64,000 nucleotides of DNA from Bacillus nitratireducens (GCF_001884135.1 NZ_MAOC01000022.1:1-64000); one strand, 5' to 3'. Shown: positions 45,329 through 55,043, counted from the stretch's first letter. The notes: generated by a model not told the origin, from the letters alone. Made by a program: numbers and translations.

Positions 45329-45586
45329 ATGCCAGGACCTTTACTATTGTCGGTAATTATTTTGTCATCTCTTATGGTAGGAATTACACAGTATTTTCAT
45401 CATACAGATACGACAGAAGAAGTGAAGGATAAGGTGCGTCTCGTGTTTCCGATTTTTATAATATCTATTTCCATATGTTTTTTACTAAATAAAGATGGGT
45501 ATGTAGTGGCCGTATTCGCGTTTTTTGTAGCGATTGTCTTAATAACTGTATTGTACTACGTTATGAAAGAGTACTTACAAAAATAA
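45329..45586 (+). CDS. Small membrane protein, 85 aa
   Basis: MPGPLLLSVIILSSLMVGIT then a polar loop and two further hydrophobic helices; three helices in all. Canonical ribosome site AAAGGAGAG. A weak terminator (ATGCC/GGCAT) follows. Not recognised. Confidence 0.65.
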   Translation: MPGPLLLSVIILSSLMVGITQYFHHTDTTEEVKDKVRLVFPIFIISISICFLLNKDGYVVAVFAFFVAIVLITVLYYVMKEYLQK

Positions 45587-45769
45587 GGATGCCTGAATGG
45601 CATTTTTATTTTTGTAGATTTAAAATTTCACATACCGTACTTTATGTAAAAAAACATAAAATACTTATAATTAAAAAAGTGTGTACATCGTAGTGTATTT
45701 ACTTGTCAATCTTGCATGACCACTATACTATTAAAATGTAGAGATTAGAAAAAAGGGGTTGTATCTAGC

Positions 45770-46009
45770 ATGAAATTTGAGATGCACACAAAAATTATTT
45801 CAAATGAAAAAGAAGTAAGATTACATATAGAAGATAATTTATTTCAATTAAATTTAGATGGTTATCATCTATTTACTGTTCAAGAAATATTGCCTTTATA
45901 TAAATCAAACGAAGAAAGAATCGGTAGTGCAATTGTCCAAAAGTTAGAATGGGAGAACGGAAAAACTACACTAAACTATCAGCTCGTTTCACTACAATCA
46001 GTAAACTAA
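45770..46009 (+). CDS. DUF2584 family protein, 79 aa
   Basis: MKFEMHTKIISNEKE...DGYHLFTVQEILPLYK...IGSAIVQKLEWENGKTTLNY..SLQS matches the DUF2584 pattern of small Bacillus beta proteins. Function unknown. It ends 15 bases before sbcD and is probably co-transcribed with it. GGGGTTG stands before the ATG. Confidence 0.75.
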   Translation: MKFEMHTKIISNEKEVRLHIEDNLFQLNLDGYHLFTVQEILPLYKSNEERIGSAIVQKLEWENGKTTLNYQLVSLQSVN

Positions 46010-46024
46010 AAGGAGAAGGATAAT

Positions 46025-47182
46025 ATGAAGTTTTTTCATACAGCGGATTGGCATTTAGGTAAGCTTGTTCATGGTGTATATATGACTGAAGATCAAAAAA
46101 TTGTGTTAGATCAGTTTGTACAAGCTGTTGAAGAAGAAAAACCGGATGCTGTAATTATTGCAGGAGATTTATATGACCGAGCAATTCCACCTACAGAAGC
46201 AGTAGACTTATTAAATGATGTATTACAAAAAATAGTTATTGATTTACAAACACCAGTAATCGCAGTTGCAGGAAACCACGATAGTCCGGACCGTATACAT
46301 TTTGGTAGTAATTTAATGAAAAAACAAGGATTACATATTGTTGGACAATTCCAGTTTCCATATAATCCTGTTGTTTTAAATGATGAATACGGAGAGGTTC
46401 ATTTCCATCTCATTCCGTATGCGGATCCAAGTATTGTTAGACATATATTGAAAAATGAAGATGTTCGTTCTCATGATGATGCGATGCGTATTTTTATGAA
46501 TGAACTTTCTGAAACGATGGATAAAGAAGCGAGACATGTATTTGTAGGACATGCATTTGTAACTTCTTCAGGAGAGGCTGAGGAAAATACAAGTGATGCG
46601 GAACGACCACTTTCAATTGGTGGTGCTGAATATGTAAATAGCCATTATTTTGATAAGTTTCATTACACGGCGCTTGGTCATTTACATCAAGCGCATTTTG
46701 TACGTAATGAGACAATTCGTTATTCAGGTTCGCCACTTGCCTATTCTATCTCTGAAGAAAAACATAAAAAAGGATATTATATTGTGGAACTGGATGAAAA
46801 AGGTGAAACAACAATTGAAAAACGGTTACTTACACCACGTCGTAAAATGCGCACAGTAGAAGCAAAAATAGATGACTTATTGCATCATCCAGTAGATGAG
46901 GATTATGTATTTGTGAAATTATTAGACGAAAATCCAGTCTTGCAGCCAATGGAAAAAATACGTTCTGTATACCCAAATGCAATGCATGTTGAAAGATCTA
47001 TTCAAAGACGAGAGTTCACAGATGAAAATGAAGTAACTATTTCAAGACATAAAACGGATGATTTATCACTTTTAAAAGCTTTTTATAAAGAAATGAAAGG
47101 GTTAGAGTTATCAGAAGAGAAAGAACGTCTATTTATAGAGGTATTACAAACAGTGCAAGAACGGGAAGGTGAGCGAGGATGA
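46025..47182 (+). CDS. sbcD: Exonuclease subunit SbcD
   Basis: 385 residues of the Mre11 nuclease family. Metal-binding motifs in order: TADWHLG, IIAGDLYDRA, VAGNHDSPDR, HAFV and ALGHLHQAH. With SbcC it forms the nuclease that cuts hairpins and protein-blocked DNA ends. Overlaps sbcC by 4 bases (ATGA). Confidence 0.97.
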   Translation: MKFFHTADWHLGKLVHGVYMTEDQKIVLDQFVQAVEEEKPDAVIIAGDLYDRAIPPTEAVDLLNDVLQKIVIDLQTPVIAVAGNHDSPDRIHFGSNLMKKQGLHIVGQFQFPYNPVVLNDEYGEVHFHLIPYADPSIVRHILKNEDVRSHDDAMRIFMNELSETMDKEARHVFVGHAFVTSSGEAEENTSDAERPLSIGGAEYVNSHYFDKFHYTALGHLHQAHFVRNETIRYSGSPLAYSISEEKHKKGYYIVELDEKGETTIEKRLLTPRRKMRTVEAKIDDLLHHPVDEDYVFVKLLDENPVLQPMEKIRSVYPNAMHVERSIQRREFTDENEVTISRHKTDDLSLLKAFYKEMKGLELSEEKERLFIEVLQTVQEREGERG

Positions 47183-50100
47183 GACCGATTCAGCTAATTA
47201 TGACAGCATTTGGGCCCTATAAACAGAAAGAAGTAATCGATTTTAACGATCTTGGAGATCATCGTATCTTCGCCATTTCTGGGAATACAGGAGCTGGAAA
47301 GACAACGATTTTTGATGCGATTTGTTATGTGTTATATGGAGAAGCTAGTGGGGAAGAGCGTAGTGATACAAGCATGCTCCGTAGTCAATTTGCTGATGAT
47401 AATGTTTATACAAGTGTGGAATTAACCTTTCAATTAAAAGGGAAAAGATATGAAATAAAGCGACAACTGGGGCATAAAAAACAAGGGAATAAAACAATTA
47501 CAGGACATGCAGTTGAATTATATGAAGTAATTAATGAAGAAAAGGTTCCTTGTGTCGATCGTTTTCATGTAACGGATGTAAATAATAAAGTTGAAGATTT
47601 AATTGGATTAAGTAAACATCAATTTAGCCAAATAGTAATGTTACCGCAAGGAGAGTTCCGAAAGCTATTAACGTCTGAAACAGAAAATAAAGAAGAGATT
47701 TTACGTCGTATTTTTAAAACAGATCGTTATAAGTTAATGCGTGAATTACTTGACCAAAAACGCAAACAATGGAAGGACGTCTTACAAGAAAAACAAAAAG
47801 AACGAGAGCTATATTTCCGTAATGTTTTTAAATTGCCAATACGTGATGGAGCATTGTTAGAGACATTAGTGGAACAAGAGCATGTAAATACACATCAAGT
47901 AGTAGAGGCATTAGAACAAGAAACAGCTGCGTATAAGGCAGAGGTTGAGAAATTACAAGTAGAACAAGATGTTCAAACGAAGCAATTAAAGGATGCTGAA
48001 ACACGTTTTCATGCAGCGAAATCTGTAAATGAGAAATTTATAGATTTACAACAAAAGAATGAGAAATATAATACTTTACAAGAAAACCGTACAGTTATTG
48101 AAATGAAAGAAAAATCTTTTAAACGTGCGGAACAAGCAAAGCGCTTATTACCATTTGAACAATGGTACGAAGAAGCAATGCAAAATGAGCAGAAGGCTGA
48201 AAGTTTGTTAAAACAGATAATCGCCAAAAAAGAAAATATAACGAATAACTTTGAACTTGCTCAGGAAAAATATGAAGCAGTAAAGAATAAAGAACCTGAG
48301 AGAGAAAATGCAAAAAAACTCGTTCAAAGATTAGAAGAGTTACAACCGATCATTGCATCATTAGCTGAGAAACAGTTGAATTTACAAAATACAGAAATTC
48401 AAGTAGAGAAATTAAAAGAAAGTATGCAAAACTTAGATCGACAATTAGAGGAGCATACAAATCAAAAACAGCTAATGTCTGATGAATTACAGCAATTAGA
48501 AGTAGCGCTTGAACAATATGTAGCTAAAGTAGAAGAGCTAACGAATATGCGAGAAGATGCAAAAATTTTAAAGCAAGCATATGATGTTTGGCAAGAAAAA
48601 CAAAAATTCGAGCAAGAAAAAGAAGCGGCATATAATAAGATGCAATTGGCAGTTAAAGCATATGAAAATATGGAACGTCGCTGGTTAAGTGAACAAGCTG
48701 GTATATTAGCTCTTCATTTACATGATGGTGAATCTTGTCCAGTATGTGGTAGTACGAACCATCCGAAAAAAGCTACAGAGCAAAGTGATGCGATTGATGA
48801 GAAAGAGTTAAATGATTTAAGAGACAAGAAGAATGTTGCTGAAAAATTACATGTTCAATTAGAGGAGAAATGGAATTTCTATCATCTTCAATATGAACAG
48901 GTAATAGAAGAGGTTAAGAAGCGAGGCTATCGCTCGGAAGAATTAGTTGAAACATACAGTGCGCTTGTTCAAAAGGGAAAACAATTAGCAACTGAAGTGA
49001 ATACGTTAAAAGCAAGCGAAGAAACGCGTAAGCAAACTGCTGTGAATATAAAAAGCGTAGAAGAAAAAGTAGATGTACTTCAGAAACAAAAGCGTGAGGT
49101 AGAAATAGAGCAGCACCGTATAGAAATTGAGTGTATGCAGCTTCGTACGTCATATGAACATGATAAGAAAAGTATTCCTGAAAGCTTACAAACAGTACAA
49201 GCTTGGAAAGTTCAGTTTGACCAAGCTATGCATGAACTCAGATTAATGGAAGACGAATGGAAGAAAGTGCAGGAAGCGTATCAACATTGGCAAAATGAAA
49301 ATATACGTATTCAAGCAGAACAGGAAAGTGCTTCTAATCAATTTGAAAGTACAAAAGTGAAGAAAGAAGAGACTTTCGCGCGCTTTATGAAAGAGCTTGA
49401 ACAGAGCGGATTTACAGATCAAATCATGTATAAAGAAGCTAAATTAAATGATATCGAGATGGAGATGTTACAAAAAGAAATTCAAAGTTATTATTCATCT
49501 CTTGAAGTGCTTGCAAAACAAATTGAAGAGTTACATGCTGAATTAAAAGATAAAGAGTACATGGATATTACGGCGTTAGGTGAACACATAACAGAATTAC
49601 AAATTAATCTTGATATAATAAAAGAAAAACGTCAACGTGCGCAAAATGCGGTAACATATATTTCTGATTTACATGAAAACATTAAACGAATTGATGAACA
49701 AATTCATGAGGAAGAAAAAGCATTCCAAGAACTTGTTGATTTATATGAAGTAATGAAAGGCGATAATGAAAGTCGTATATCCTTTGAACGTTACATCTTA
49801 ATTGAGTATCTAGAACAAATCGTTCAAATCGCAAACGAACGATTACGTAAATTATCAAATGGACAATTTTATTTAAAACGAAGTGAACGAGTTGAAAAGA
49901 GAAATCGACAAAGTGGATTAGGCTTAGATGTATATGACGCATACACAGGTCAAACCCGAGATGTAAAAACATTATCTGGCGGTGAGAAATTTAACGCATC
50001 ACTTTGCCTAGCACTTGGAATGGCAGACGTAATTCAAGCGTATGAAGGTGGTATTTCCATCGAAACGATGTTTATCGATGAAGGGTTCGGTTCATTAGAT

Positions 50101-50268
50101 GAAGAGTCATTAACGAAGGCAGTTGACGCCCTAATCGACTTACAAAAATCAGGCCGCTTTATCGGTGTCATTTCACACGTTCAAGAGCTGAAAAACGCAA
50201 TGCCAGCTGTATTAGAAGTAACGAAGCAGAAGGATGGGTGTAGTCAGACGAGGTTTGTAGTGAAATAG
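47179..50268 (+). CDS. sbcC: Exonuclease subunit SbcC (SMC-like ATPase)
   Basis: 1029 residues. Walker A GNTGAGKTTIFDA near residue 36, long Gln/Glu/Lys coiled coils on both sides of the zinc hook CPVCGS (about 519), then ABC signature LSGGEKF and Walker B MFIDEGFGSLDEE near the end. Partner of SbcD. Full length, last gene of the operon. Confidence 0.97.
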   Translation: MRPIQLIMTAFGPYKQKEVIDFNDLGDHRIFAISGNTGAGKTTIFDAICYVLYGEASGEERSDTSMLRSQFADDNVYTSVELTFQLKGKRYEIKRQLGHKKQGNKTITGHAVELYEVINEEKVPCVDRFHVTDVNNKVEDLIGLSKHQFSQIVMLPQGEFRKLLTSETENKEEILRRIFKTDRYKLMRELLDQKRKQWKDVLQEKQKERELYFRNVFKLPIRDGALLETLVEQEHVNTHQVVEALEQETAAYKAEVEKLQVEQDVQTKQLKDAETRFHAAKSVNEKFIDLQQKNEKYNTLQENRTVIEMKEKSFKRAEQAKRLLPFEQWYEEAMQNEQKAESLLKQIIAKKENITNNFELAQEKYEAVKNKEPERENAKKLVQRLEELQPIIASLAEKQLNLQNTEIQVEKLKESMQNLDRQLEEHTNQKQLMSDELQQLEVALEQYVAKVEELTNMREDAKILKQAYDVWQEKQKFEQEKEAAYNKMQLAVKAYENMERRWLSEQAGILALHLHDGESCPVCGSTNHPKKATEQSDAIDEKELNDLRDKKNVAEKLHVQLEEKWNFYHLQYEQVIEEVKKRGYRSEELVETYSALVQKGKQLATEVNTLKASEETRKQTAVNIKSVEEKVDVLQKQKREVEIEQHRIEIECMQLRTSYEHDKKSIPESLQTVQAWKVQFDQAMHELRLMEDEWKKVQEAYQHWQNENIRIQAEQESASNQFESTKVKKEETFARFMKELEQSGFTDQIMYKEAKLNDIEMEMLQKEIQSYYSSLEVLAKQIEELHAELKDKEYMDITALGEHITELQINLDIIKEKRQRAQNAVTYISDLHENIKRIDEQIHEEEKAFQELVDLYEVMKGDNESRISFERYILIEYLEQIVQIANERLRKLSNGQFYLKRSERVEKRNRQSGLGLDVYDAYTGQTRDVKTLSGGEKFNASLCLALGMADVIQAYEGGISIETMFIDEGFGSLDEESLTKAVDALIDLQKSGRFIGVISHVQELKNAMPAVLEVTKQKDGCSQTRFVVK

Positions 50269-50566
50269 GTCGATTTTTTCGGTTTTTATTACTAGTCACA
50301 GTTTTGGTCACGCTTTTCGAATACCTCGTCGAGCTTTTCTGAAATTGTTCTTTAATGTTAATTACTTTGGGAAGGGGAGAGATTATATGTTCCCTTCCTC
50401 ATTTTTTGCGTTTTTCTTCAAAGTTTGTGAAACGAGTTCTGCTCGATCTCTAACTTTACTAGAAATCTTGCAAAAGAGAAGTAGATAATTTCTGCAAGTG
50501 GATTAAATGTGGACATTATGACAAACAAAAGGCAGTTTCACATTGAGACTGCCTTTTACTATATAT
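50269..50566. other. Intergenic region with two hairpins
   Basis: GGGAAGGGG-type sequence pairs with CCCTTCC (about 50369-50399), followed by TCATTTTTT: the likely sbcDC terminator. AAAAGGCAGT/ACTGCCTTTT (50527-50558) serves the next, convergent gene. Confidence 0.7.
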
Positions 50567-50740
50567 CTATGAGTTGTCTGAAGAAGGTGGCGTATTTGCC
50601 AAACGGTTATAACTTTTAAAAGCTGAAATCGCAGATATAACACCACCTGTTAAAAATAAAGCTGAACCACCAACTAAAATAATACGACTGACATATGTTT
50701 CACGAGCTTCTTCAACTTGTTCTTGTGATGGTGTTGGCAT
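50567..50740 (-). CDS. Small membrane protein, 57 aa
   Basis: MPTPSQEQVEEARETYVSRI then one hydrophobic segment (about 21-42) and a polar tail ending SSDNS. GAGGGGGAATTATA precedes the ATG and a terminator follows, so it is a real gene although short. Not recognised. Confidence 0.7.
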   Translation of the reverse strand: MPTPSQEQVEEARETYVSRIILVGGSALFLTGGVISAISAFKSYNRLANTPPSSDNS

Positions 50741-51124
50741 TATAATTCCCCCTCAATAATAATGTGTTTTGTAATAGTATATACAAATGCCTAACATGTG
50801 TTAAAAACGCTAGATAGTTAATTATAGGTAGAATTATTAGTTCTGTAAAAAAATATAGAAAGTTAAATGAATCCTATAGTATCAAAAAACGTTTTAATTA
50901 TTTGAAAAATCTTCACCCTAAATTTATGCGAACTTCACATACAGCACAAATTGAAATTATATTATGTATATGTACCAAATAAATAAAATTTTATAACATT
51001 TGTGTTTTTAAATGATGAAAATCCAATTATTCCTATATAAGGGTCTTAATTGTATGTTAGAGATATCATTTTATTTAGAAGCAGTTATAAATAAAAAGGA
51101 ATTCAAATAAAAGGGGAATGTCTT
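50741..51124. other. Intergenic region before the ArsR gene
   Basis: About 380 AT-rich bases; AAAAGGGG precedes the next ATG. No site could be named with confidence. Confidence 0.4.
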
Positions 51125-51424
51125 ATGACAACACATACGAGCGAGATAAAAAAAAGTGTAGTAACTGAAGAAGATGTGGATATTTTAAAAATAATGGCGC
51201 ATCCAATACGATTACAAATCGTAAATGAATTAAGTGCACGCAAAACTTGTAATGTAACACAATTAACAGAAATATTAAATATTCCTCAATCGACTGTTTC
51301 GCAGCATTTATCAAAAATGAAAGGTAAAGTGTTAAGAGCTGAGAGAAGAGGGTTAGAAATTTATTATTACATTAATAATTTAAAAGCAAGCAAGATTGTT
51401 AGTGTTTTAGGATATATAAATTAA
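51125..51424 (+). CDS. ArsR family regulator, PagR-like
   Basis: 99-residue winged helix protein: IMAHPIRLQIVNELSARKTC, TQLTEILNIPQSTVSQHLSK and VLRAERRGLEIYYYINN. No metal-site Cys pair of ArsR/SmtB type in the usual helix. The sequence is strikingly like PagR of the B. anthracis toxin plasmid (which shares MAHP-RL-IVNEL, PQSTVSQHL-KM-GKVL and GLEIYY), so it is a chromosomal paralogue, perhaps controlling surface or virulence genes. Stands alone with its own terminator. Confidence 0.85.
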   Translation: MTTHTSEIKKSVVTEEDVDILKIMAHPIRLQIVNELSARKTCNVTQLTEILNIPQSTVSQHLSKMKGKVLRAERRGLEIYYYINNLKASKIVSVLGYIN

Positions 51425-51439
51425 TGAAGTGTTATTATA

Positions 51440-51475
51440 CAAAATAGCCTCCGCTGTTAAGCAGGGGCTATTTTG
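51440..51475. terminator. Bidirectional terminator
   Basis: CAAAATAGCC pairs with GGCTATTTTG, with further partial pairing CTG/CAG inside, between convergent genes. Confidence 0.8.
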
Positions 51476-51482
51476 TATTGTT

Positions 51483-51668
51483 TTATTTATTTGCATTTAA
51501 AATTTTATAATTTTTATGATTTACAATTGTTCGGTCAAATTCAAAAGTACCACCGCTCACATCTGTAACTTCAACTAAGACCGATTCAGTGTATAGTTTT
51601 AGTACAGATCCTGTAATCTTTAAGTTACTTCGTTGAAATAGTATAGTATCCCCTACGTTTGCTTTCAT
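51483..51668 (-). CDS. YkvS (DUF2187) family protein, 61 aa
   Basis: MKANVGDTILFQRSNLKITG...ESVLVEVTDV...TIVNHKNYKIL has the VNHKNYK ending and KOW-like N-terminal barrel of the YkvS family. Function unknown. AAGGAGGTAC precedes the ATG. Confidence 0.8.
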   Translation of the reverse strand: MKANVGDTILFQRSNLKITGSVLKLYTESVLVEVTDVSGGTFEFDRTIVNHKNYKILNANK

Positions 51669-52169
51669 AGTACCTCCTTATAAAAGACGGAATTGTTTGT
51701 TTATTATATATATTAAACCACGTATAGATATATTAGTGAATGTTTAGTTTTATTTATCAATAAAATATTTGTTGTTTAATAAACTGAAAGTGCAACATTA
51801 TGTAAATAGATTGTATATTTTCTATTTTTATGTACGAAATTGGAAATACAAAAAGAGTGGGATTTTTGAGCACAAGCCTTGTAACGAAAAGCCAGTTTAT
51901 AGGACTATTAAATGACTTGTATCAAGGAATGCGGGCGCAACAGGTTACAAAGCTGGAGCGTTAAAAAGAATATGGTGTTTTTTTGTTGTATAGGATAATC
52001 AAAATTTTGGAGTCTAGCCATGGTGTAACAGGGCGCATAACTTTTTATAAAAGAGGATATGAAAACACACATAAGTCGTATTGATGTAAAACATTATAAA
52101 AGCTGTTACGTATTTAACAAGTAGTTTTTTGTATTTCACCCTTCGTTTTCTGTAACTGATTCCATATTT
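51669..52169. other. Intergenic region with a possible gene remnant
   Basis: From about 51867 a short frame reads LSTSLVTKSQFIGLLNDLYQ then GMRAQQVTKLER and stops; it has a weak site and no family. It may be the head of a lost gene. Otherwise no feature seen. Confidence 0.4.
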
Positions 52170-52198
52170 TTGACGCTCTATCTTGTAAGTGCTTACAT
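52170..52198 (+). promoter_or_regulatory. Sigma-A-like promoter with cre-like operator
   Basis: TTGACG (52170-52175), 17 bases, TTACAT (52193-52198). The near palindrome TGTAAGTGCTTACA (52184-52197) overlaps spacer and -10 and matches the cre consensus except for one central base (TG for CG). CcpA binding there would repress the transporter when glucose is present. Confidence 0.55.
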
Positions 52199-52250
52199 AA
52201 GTGAAAACATCTTATACAATGAAGTAGTTAAATCGAATGAGGTGGCGAAA

Positions 52251-52316
52251 ATGAAAATAAAAAAAGCATATTTAGCGAATAGCATTGAAATAGAAAGAGG
52301 AGGCGGAATGATATGA
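52251..52316 (+). CDS. 21-codon leader ORF coupled to the MFS gene
   Basis: ATG 52251 behind GAGGTGGCG encodes MKIKKAYLANSIEIERGGGM plus Ile and stops with TGA at 52314-52316, overlapping the transporter ATG (52313). The transporter ribosome site AGAGGAGGCGG lies inside its last codons. Translation of the short frame would therefore gate access to the transporter start. It could be a regulatory leader or a small peptide in its own right. Confidence 0.65.
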   Translation: MKIKKAYLANSIEIERGGGMI

Positions 52317-53515
52317 AAAAATCAACTGTTAATCCATGGCTTGTTGTCCTTGGCACAGTCATAGTACAAATGGGGCTTGGGACGATATATACATGGAGTT
52401 TATTCAATCAGCCATTAGTTAGTAAATACGGTTGGAGTCTAAACGCTGTTGCTATAACTTTCTCAATTACTAGTCTTTCCTTAGCATTTTCAACTTTATT
52501 TGCGAGTAAATTGCAAGAAAAATGGGGACTTCGTAAACTTATTATGATAGCTGGACTAGCATTAGGACTAGGATTAATACTTAGTTCACAAGCTTCCTCA
52601 TTAATATTGCTTTATGTATTAGCGGGAGTTGTTGTAGGTTATGCAGATGGTACAGCATATATCACTTCACTATCCAATTTAATAAAGTGGTTTCCAGAGC
52701 GTAAAGGTTTAATTGCTGGTATTTCTGTCTCTGCATATGGTTCGGGTAGCTTAATCTTTAAATACATTAATGCACAGTTGATTGAATCAGTTGGTGTATC
52801 ACAAGCGTTTATATACTGGGGTTTAATTGTTACAGCTATGATTGTAATTGGCGCATGTTTAATCCATCAAGCTGCTGATCAAGGTGCAGTTCATGAAACA
52901 AAAACTAAGGAATATACAACAAAAGAAATGTTAGGCACAAAACAAGTATACTTATTATTTATTATGTTATTTACATCATGTATGAGTGGCTTATACTTAA
53001 TTGGTATGGTAAAAGACATCGGTGTTCAACTTGTAGGGCTTAGCGCAGCAACAGCAGCTAATGCGGTGGCTATGGTTGCAATTTTCAATACATTAGGTCG
53101 TATTATTCTAGGACCGTTATCAGATAAAATCGGCCGTTTAAAAATCGTTACTGGTACTTTTGTTGTTATGGCGGCTTCAGTCTTAGTTTTAAGTTTCGTA
53201 GATTTAAACTATGGTATCTACTTCGTCTGTGTAGCAAGTGTAGCGTTTTGCTTTGGTGGAAATATCACTATTTTCCCAGCTATTGTTGGTGATTTCTTCG
53301 GTATGAAAAACCATAGTAAAAACTACGGAATTGTGTATCAAGGATTTGGATTTGGAGCGCTCGCTGGCTCCTTTATAGGTGCAGTTCTAGGTGGATTTAA
53401 ACCAACATTCATGGTGATCGGCGTATTATGTGTCGTATCATTTATTATCGCAATTTTAATTCAAGCACCTAATCAGAAAAAAGAAAAAGAAGAAGAGTAT
53501 CGCAGTGTAGCGTAA
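52313..53515 (+). CDS. OFA-type major facilitator transporter
   Basis: 400 residues, twelve hydrophobic helices. Features of the oxalate/formate antiporter family: opening VNPWLVVLGTVIVQMGLGTI, YTWSLF, IKWFPERKGLIAGISVSAYG in the middle and GPLSDKIGRLK in the second half. Substrates in this family are small carboxylates such as formate, oxalate or pyruvate. Start overlaps the stop of the leader ORF. Ends with a charged cytoplasmic tail. Confidence 0.9.
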   Translation: MKKSTVNPWLVVLGTVIVQMGLGTIYTWSLFNQPLVSKYGWSLNAVAITFSITSLSLAFSTLFASKLQEKWGLRKLIMIAGLALGLGLILSSQASSLILLYVLAGVVVGYADGTAYITSLSNLIKWFPERKGLIAGISVSAYGSGSLIFKYINAQLIESVGVSQAFIYWGLIVTAMIVIGACLIHQAADQGAVHETKTKEYTTKEMLGTKQVYLLFIMLFTSCMSGLYLIGMVKDIGVQLVGLSAATAANAVAMVAIFNTLGRIILGPLSDKIGRLKIVTGTFVVMAASVLVLSFVDLNYGIYFVCVASVAFCFGGNITIFPAIVGDFFGMKNHSKNYGIVYQGFGFGALAGSFIGAVLGGFKPTFMVIGVLCVVSFIIAILIQAPNQKKEKEEEYRSVA

Positions 53516-54028
53516 GTATTTAAATTTTCTATAGCACTAAGGCAACTAAAAAGTACCCTATAAAATAGGGTGCTTTTTTCCGATACATAATAAAATTACG
53601 AAAGGGAAGTGGATATCGAACCACTTTCCTTTTTTATTTATGATCTAATTTTAATAGTTTTTCTCTAACCGGTCTTTATTATTTACGGAATTTTACTGAT
53701 AAAAGAGTTATTAAAATATCTGATTGGATTATATTGGAATATTATTGAGTCACGCATAATATATGAAAATCTTAGATTATATATAAGATATGCATTGAGA
53801 AATGAAAGATGTAAAGTAAAATATTTTCAGAAAAATATTGAGAAAAGAAAAACTTAAATTTTTGATAAAGTATTGTGGGCGAAGAAATCTACAGGTTCTC
53901 TTTTTCAATTTCAAAAAAGATGATAAGGAATTATGGATTAAATTTTTATTTAAAGTACATTTTAATGCTTATGGATGCAGTCGGGCATAGAAACGTAAAA
54001 AATATTTTATCTGAAAAATAAAAAAAGA
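53516..54028. other. Intergenic region with two terminators
   Basis: AAAAAGTACCCTA/TAGGGTGCTTTTT (about 53548-53578, one mismatch) and GGAAGTGG/CCACTTTCC (about 53604-53630), both with T runs, end the transporter transcript. The following 390 bases are AT-rich with no gene seen. Confidence 0.65.
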
Positions 54029-54057
54029 TTGACAAGTATATTGAGAAACATTATCAT
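54029..54057 (+). promoter_or_regulatory. Sigma-A promoter of the dhb operon
   Basis: TTGACA (54029-54034), 17 bases, TATCAT (54052-54057). The -10 is part of an imperfect Fur-type half site (CATTATCA), so iron repression could act directly on it. Confidence 0.65.
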
Positions 54058-54072
54058 TTCGATGTAGATAGA

Positions 54073-54091
54073 GAAAATGAAAATCATTATC
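54073..54091 (+). promoter_or_regulatory. Fur box 1 upstream of dhbA
   Basis: GAAAATGAAAATCATTATC matches the 19-base Fur consensus GATAATGATAATCATTATC at 17 positions. It lies at the expected transcription start. Confidence 0.82.
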
Positions 54092-54164
54092 AATGGGTTT
54101 GATTTGATGAAAAGTACACTTGACCAATTAGTTTAGTAAGTGTATTATTTTTTACATCATAAGT

Positions 54165-54183
54165 GATAATGAAAATCGTTATC
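54165..54183 (+). promoter_or_regulatory. Fur box 2 upstream of dhbA
   Basis: GATAATGAAAATCGTTATC matches the Fur consensus at 17 of 19 positions, 49 bases before dhbA. A second site may mark a second promoter or a roadblock. Confidence 0.85.
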
Positions 54184-54231
54184 ATTTGTGTTGTTAAACT
54201 TGATTAATTTTTATATGAAGGGATAGAGGAA

Positions 54232-55017
54232 ATGAGCCTAGGGGAATTTGATGAAAAAACCGTTTTAGTAACAGGTGCAGCGCAAGGTATAGGTAGTGTT
54301 GTAGCAAAAATGTTTTTAGAAAGAGGAGCTACAGTTATTGCGGTTGATCAAAATGCAGAAGGGCTTAATATGTTCTTAAATCATTATGCACTAAATGAAA
54401 ACCGTATTAAGACGTTTCATTTAGATGTGAGTGATAGTGCCGCTGTTGAAGATATGATAAACGGTATTGAAAATGATATAGCACCAATAGATATATTAGT
54501 AAATGTTGCTGGTGTTTTACGCATGGGAGCGATTCACTCTTTAAGTGATGAAGATTGGCATAAAACATTCTCTGTAAATACTACAGGAGTTTTCTATATG
54601 TCCCGAGCAGTAAGTAAACGTATGATGGTAAGAAAGTCAGGGGCAATTGTTACAGTTGGCTCAAATGCGGCAAATACTCCGAGAATGGAGATGGCTGCGT
54701 ATGCTGCATCAAAAGCTGCAACGACGATGTTTATGAAATGTTTAGGGTTAGAACTTGCAGCGTATAACATTCGCTGTAACTTAGTTTCTCCAGGTTCTAC
54801 TGAAACTGAAATGCAAAGATTATTATGGGCTGATGAGAATGGAGCTGAAAATATAATTGCTGGTTCTCAAAATACATATAGACTCGGTATTCCGTTACAA
54901 AAAATTGCACAACCTTCAGAAATTGCTGAAGCAGTATTGTTTTTAGCCTCTGATAAAGCGAGTCATATTACAATGCACAATTTATGTGTCGATGGCGGAG
55001 CTACATTAGGAGTTTAA
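54232..55017 (+). CDS. dhbA: 2,3-dihydro-2,3-dihydroxybenzoate dehydrogenase
   Basis: 261-residue SDR: TGAAQGIG, NVAGVLRMG, catalytic YAASK. Oxidises 2,3-dihydro-DHB to 2,3-dihydroxybenzoate, the catechol of bacillibactin. First gene of dhbACEBF; order and Fur boxes make the call safe. AGGGATAGAGGAA precedes the ATG. Confidence 0.95.
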   Translation: MSLGEFDEKTVLVTGAAQGIGSVVAKMFLERGATVIAVDQNAEGLNMFLNHYALNENRIKTFHLDVSDSAAVEDMINGIENDIAPIDILVNVAGVLRMGAIHSLSDEDWHKTFSVNTTGVFYMSRAVSKRMMVRKSGAIVTVGSNAANTPRMEMAAYAASKAATTMFMKCLGLELAAYNIRCNLVSPGSTETEMQRLLWADENGAENIIAGSQNTYRLGIPLQKIAQPSEIAEAVLFLASDKASHITMHNLCVDGGATLGV

Positions 55018-55043
55018 TAAAAAATTCAGGAGGTTTTAATACT

